A DNA stretch of 64,000 bases from CAZCEC01 sp964497615 (lineage in GTDB: Bacteria > Chloroflexota > Anaerolineae > Anaerolineales > UBA6663), in assembly GCA_964497615.1 (NCBI GenBank), contig CAZCEC010000005.1, forward strand, positions 62,001 to 126,000, given 5' to 3'. Shown here piece after piece: positions 62,377-64,000 of this stretch. Each line of letters begins with the position of its first letter. Within the stretch, counting starts at the first letter, position 1. The position numbers and the translations under genes were made by a program. A model generated the notes under the pieces. That model was not told the origin of the DNA. It searched no databases and was given only the letters and a program-made list of their open reading frames with translations.

Positions 62377-62385
62377 TGGTAAAAT
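62377..62385 (+). promoter_or_regulatory. Extended -10 promoter of lspA
   Basis: TGGTAAAAT, a TGn-extended -10 in an otherwise GC-rich spacer; the -35 is poor. It implies a leader of about 40 bases before the lspA ATG. Confidence 0.45.
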
Positions 62386-62431
62386 CAAACCTTAGTCTGG
62401 GCTTCCGGCCCCGGTTATGTTACGGAGATGA

Positions 62432-62962
62432 ATGTTGAAACGAGCCCTTAATCACGCCTTGCCCTTCCTGCTTGGCGGTTCCCTCGTCCTGCTGGACCAA
62501 TACACCAAGGTGCTGGTGCGCGCCGCGGTGCCGCTCAATGGCACCTGGAGCCCCTGGCCCTGGCTGCTGCCTTATGCCCGCATTCTGCACATCGAGAACA
62601 CCGGCGCCGCCTTCGGCATGTTCAAGAATGCCGGCCTGTTCTTCATGATCGTCGGCATCATCGTGTCGCTGGTCATCATCGTCTATTCGCTGCGCCTGCC
62701 GCCCGGCCACACCTGGATGCGTATTGCCCTGGGCATGCAGTTGGGCGGGGCGCTCGGAAATCTGATCGATCGCATCCTCTTTGGGCCGGTGACGGACTTC
62801 ATCAGCTTGGGCAACTTTGCCATCTTCAACGTCGCGGACGCCAGCATCAGCGTGGGCACCGCACTGCTGGCGCTGCTCATGCTTGTCGAAGCACGCGCCG
62901 AACGCCGCCAGGCCGATACGGGTTCGACCCTCCCGCCCGTCGACGTGGGTGAAGCCTCCTAA
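62432..62962 (+). CDS. lspA: Lipoprotein signal peptidase
   Basis: A 176-residue membrane aspartic peptidase (signal peptidase II) that removes signal peptides from diacylated prolipoproteins. The two catalytic aspartates are in NLIDRILFGPVTDFI and FNVADASIS. The conserved HIENTGAAFGMF and the first-helix LLDQYTKVLV are present. About four membrane helices. GGAG stands 4-5 bases before the ATG. The window encodes at least two lipoproteins that would need it. Confidence 0.95.
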   Translation: MLKRALNHALPFLLGGSLVLLDQYTKVLVRAAVPLNGTWSPWPWLLPYARILHIENTGAAFGMFKNAGLFFMIVGIIVSLVIIVYSLRLPPGHTWMRIALGMQLGGALGNLIDRILFGPVTDFISLGNFAIFNVADASISVGTALLALLMLVEARAERRQADTGSTLPPVDVGEAS

Positions 62963-62964
62963 AC

Positions 62965-63882
62965 GTGGGCGAACGCGTGGTGGTGCTCACGGCGGCAGGC
63001 GGCGGCGAACGGTTGGACAAGCTGGTCGCCGCCGAACTGCCCGATCTATCGCGCACCCAGGTCCAACGGCTCATCGAGGACGGCTTTGTCGCTGTTGAAG
63101 CCCGGACGGTAACCAAGCCCGCCCAGCGGCTCACCGAGCCGGCCAGCATCGTTGTTCGCATCCCGCCGGCCGCGCCCAGCGCCAACCAGCCGGAAGATAT
63201 CCCCCTCCACATAGTCTTTGAGAACGACGACCTCCTCGTCATCGACAAGCCGGCTGGCATGGTGGTGCATCCCGCCGCCGGTCACTTTGCCGGCACCCTG
63301 GTCAACGCCGTGCTGGGGCATGCGCCCGATCTGGAAGGAGTGGGCGACGAGCAGCGTCCCGGCATCGTTCACCGGCTCGATAAGGACACCTCCGGCCTCA
63401 TCGTCGTGGCGAAGACCAGCGCCGCCCACCGCGATCTTCAACGCCAGTTCCGCGAGCGCACGGTCGAGAAGACCTATCTCGCCCTGTTGGACGGGCACCC
63501 GCCCACGCCCACCGGCCGCATCGAAGCCGCCGTGGGCCGCGATCTGCGCAACCGCAAACTCATGGCCGTCGTGCCCGACCAGCGCGGCCGGGCAGCGGTG
63601 ACCGAGTACCGCGAGACCGCCCGCTACACCCAGCACAGCCTCGTCGAAGCGCACCCGCTCACCGGCCGCACCCACCAACTGCGCCTCCACTTCGCCTACC
63701 TCAAATGCCCCATCGTCGGCGACACGGTCTACGGCCGGCGCGCACCCAGCCTACCCCTGCGCCGGCAATTCCTGCATGCGCATCGGCTGGGCTTTCGCCT
63801 GCCCGGGGGCGGCCGGCCCTGCCGCTTCGAGTCGCCCCTGCCGCCCGAGTTGCAGTCTGTCCTGGATTTGCTTGCCCGGTAG
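62965..63882 (+). CDS. RluA/RluD-family pseudouridine synthase
   Basis: A 305-residue RNA-modifying enzyme. An N-terminal S4 domain (about 13-70, ERLDKLVAAELPDLSRTQVQRLIEDGFVAV) is followed by the catalytic domain. The active-site aspartate is in PGIVHRLDKDTSGLIVVAKT. VIDKPAGMVVHPAAGH and the C-terminal TGRTHQLRLHFAYLKCPIVGDTVYG are signature segments. It fits RluD-type enzymes that modify 23S rRNA; the exact sites are not readable. It starts at GTG 2 bases after lspA, the common lspA-rluD arrangement. Confidence 0.93.
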   Translation: MGERVVVLTAAGGGERLDKLVAAELPDLSRTQVQRLIEDGFVAVEARTVTKPAQRLTEPASIVVRIPPAAPSANQPEDIPLHIVFENDDLLVIDKPAGMVVHPAAGHFAGTLVNAVLGHAPDLEGVGDEQRPGIVHRLDKDTSGLIVVAKTSAAHRDLQRQFRERTVEKTYLALLDGHPPTPTGRIEAAVGRDLRNRKLMAVVPDQRGRAAVTEYRETARYTQHSLVEAHPLTGRTHQLRLHFAYLKCPIVGDTVYGRRAPSLPLRRQFLHAHRLGFRLPGGGRPCRFESPLPPELQSVLDLLAR

Positions 63883-63895
63883 CCAGTGGTACAAT
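63868..63895 (+). promoter_or_regulatory. Promoter upstream of the nitrilase-family gene
   Basis: TTGCTT (63868-63873), 16 bases, TACAAT (63890-63895) with TGG before the -10. It overlaps the end of the pseudouridine synthase gene and gives a leader of about 20 bases with CAGGAG. Confidence 0.5.
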
Positions 63896-63922
63896 TGTTC
63901 GCATTCCTAGTCAGGAGCAGCC

Positions 63923-64000
63923 ATGCGTGAAGTGACCGTCGCCACCGTGCAAATGAAGCCGAAGCTGGGCGAGCCGGAAGAGAATCTGGAGAAAATGTCG
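63923..64000 (+). CDS. Carbon-nitrogen hydrolase (nitrilase) family protein, 5' end only
   Basis: Only the first 26 codons are in the window. The ATG has CAGGAG 6 bases upstream. The visible MREVTVATVQMKPKLGEPEENL matches the N-terminal beta strand of nitrilase-superfamily amidases, with the typical ATVQM-P-LG pattern. The catalytic Glu, Lys and Cys lie beyond the window, so the substrate class cannot be judged. Confidence 0.6.
   Translation, partial: MREVTVATVQMKPKLGEPEENLEKMS

Overview
This is a GC-rich (roughly two thirds G+C), gene-dense bacterial chromosome segment, most likely from an uncultured or little-studied Chloroflexota (Anaerolineae/Ardenticatenia/Caldilinea-like) lineage. That assignment is inference. 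It rests on a BTAD/NB-ARC/TPR regulator, a 7TM-GAF sensor ending in a helical DNA-binding-like domain, Pro/Thr-rich lipoprotein linkers, secreted proteins with a short 'FLPxxxR/K' motif, and HlyD-type adaptors beside MacB-type permeases. No tRNA, rRNA, CRISPR array, transposase or phage gene was recognised.

Layout, left half (1-38.1 kb, mostly + strand): end of a 7TM-GAF sensor; triple-S1 RNA-binding protein; ftsK; LysE-type exporter; a 490-base spacer; large BTAD/STAND regulator; convergent CBS protein; alcohol dehydrogenase, MoxR ATPase, VWA protein and a secreted metzincin in one run; a minus-strand TPR/zinc-ribbon membrane protein; yebC-ruvC-ruvA-proC; atpA-atpG-atpD-atpC-mreB; convergent rex; two adaptors with two FtsX/MacB-type permeases; obgE, a small membrane protein, nadD; a zinc-ribbon protein; an EamA exporter divergent from sodA; ferredoxin; aspA.

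Right half (38.1-62.2 kb, mostly - strand): a four-gene operon of DtxR-type metalloregulator, ABC-2 exporter (ATPase and permease) and a streptomycin/hydroxyurea-type kinase, divergent from an M67 peptidase and plsY; a peptide-transporter operon whose first binding protein is circularly permuted and whose DppC permease is frameshifted; a prepilin peptidase and a secreted protein (+ strand); secD-secF; a five-gene run (P-loop kinase, RCK membrane protein, SpoIIE-type phosphatase, methyltransferase, ChbG deacetylase); and a cation module (KimA-type K+ importer, two TrkA/RCK proteins, MgtE). The window closes on + strand lspA, an RluA-family pseudouridine synthase and the first 26 codons of a nitrilase-family enzyme.

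Regulatory signals can be read directly. Several genes have a -10 hexamer only 6-8 bases before the start codon, implying leaderless mRNAs. The atp operon has a TGGACA-N17-TATGAT promoter overlapped by a near-consensus Rex operator, with rex itself 4 kb downstream. A DtxR/IdeR-type box sits on the promoter of the DtxR-led operon. mgtE has its own promoter and a structured leader. Strong hairpins close the ferredoxin gene, the atp-mreB/rex junction and the 50.4-kb gene, and one separates a binding protein from its permeases.
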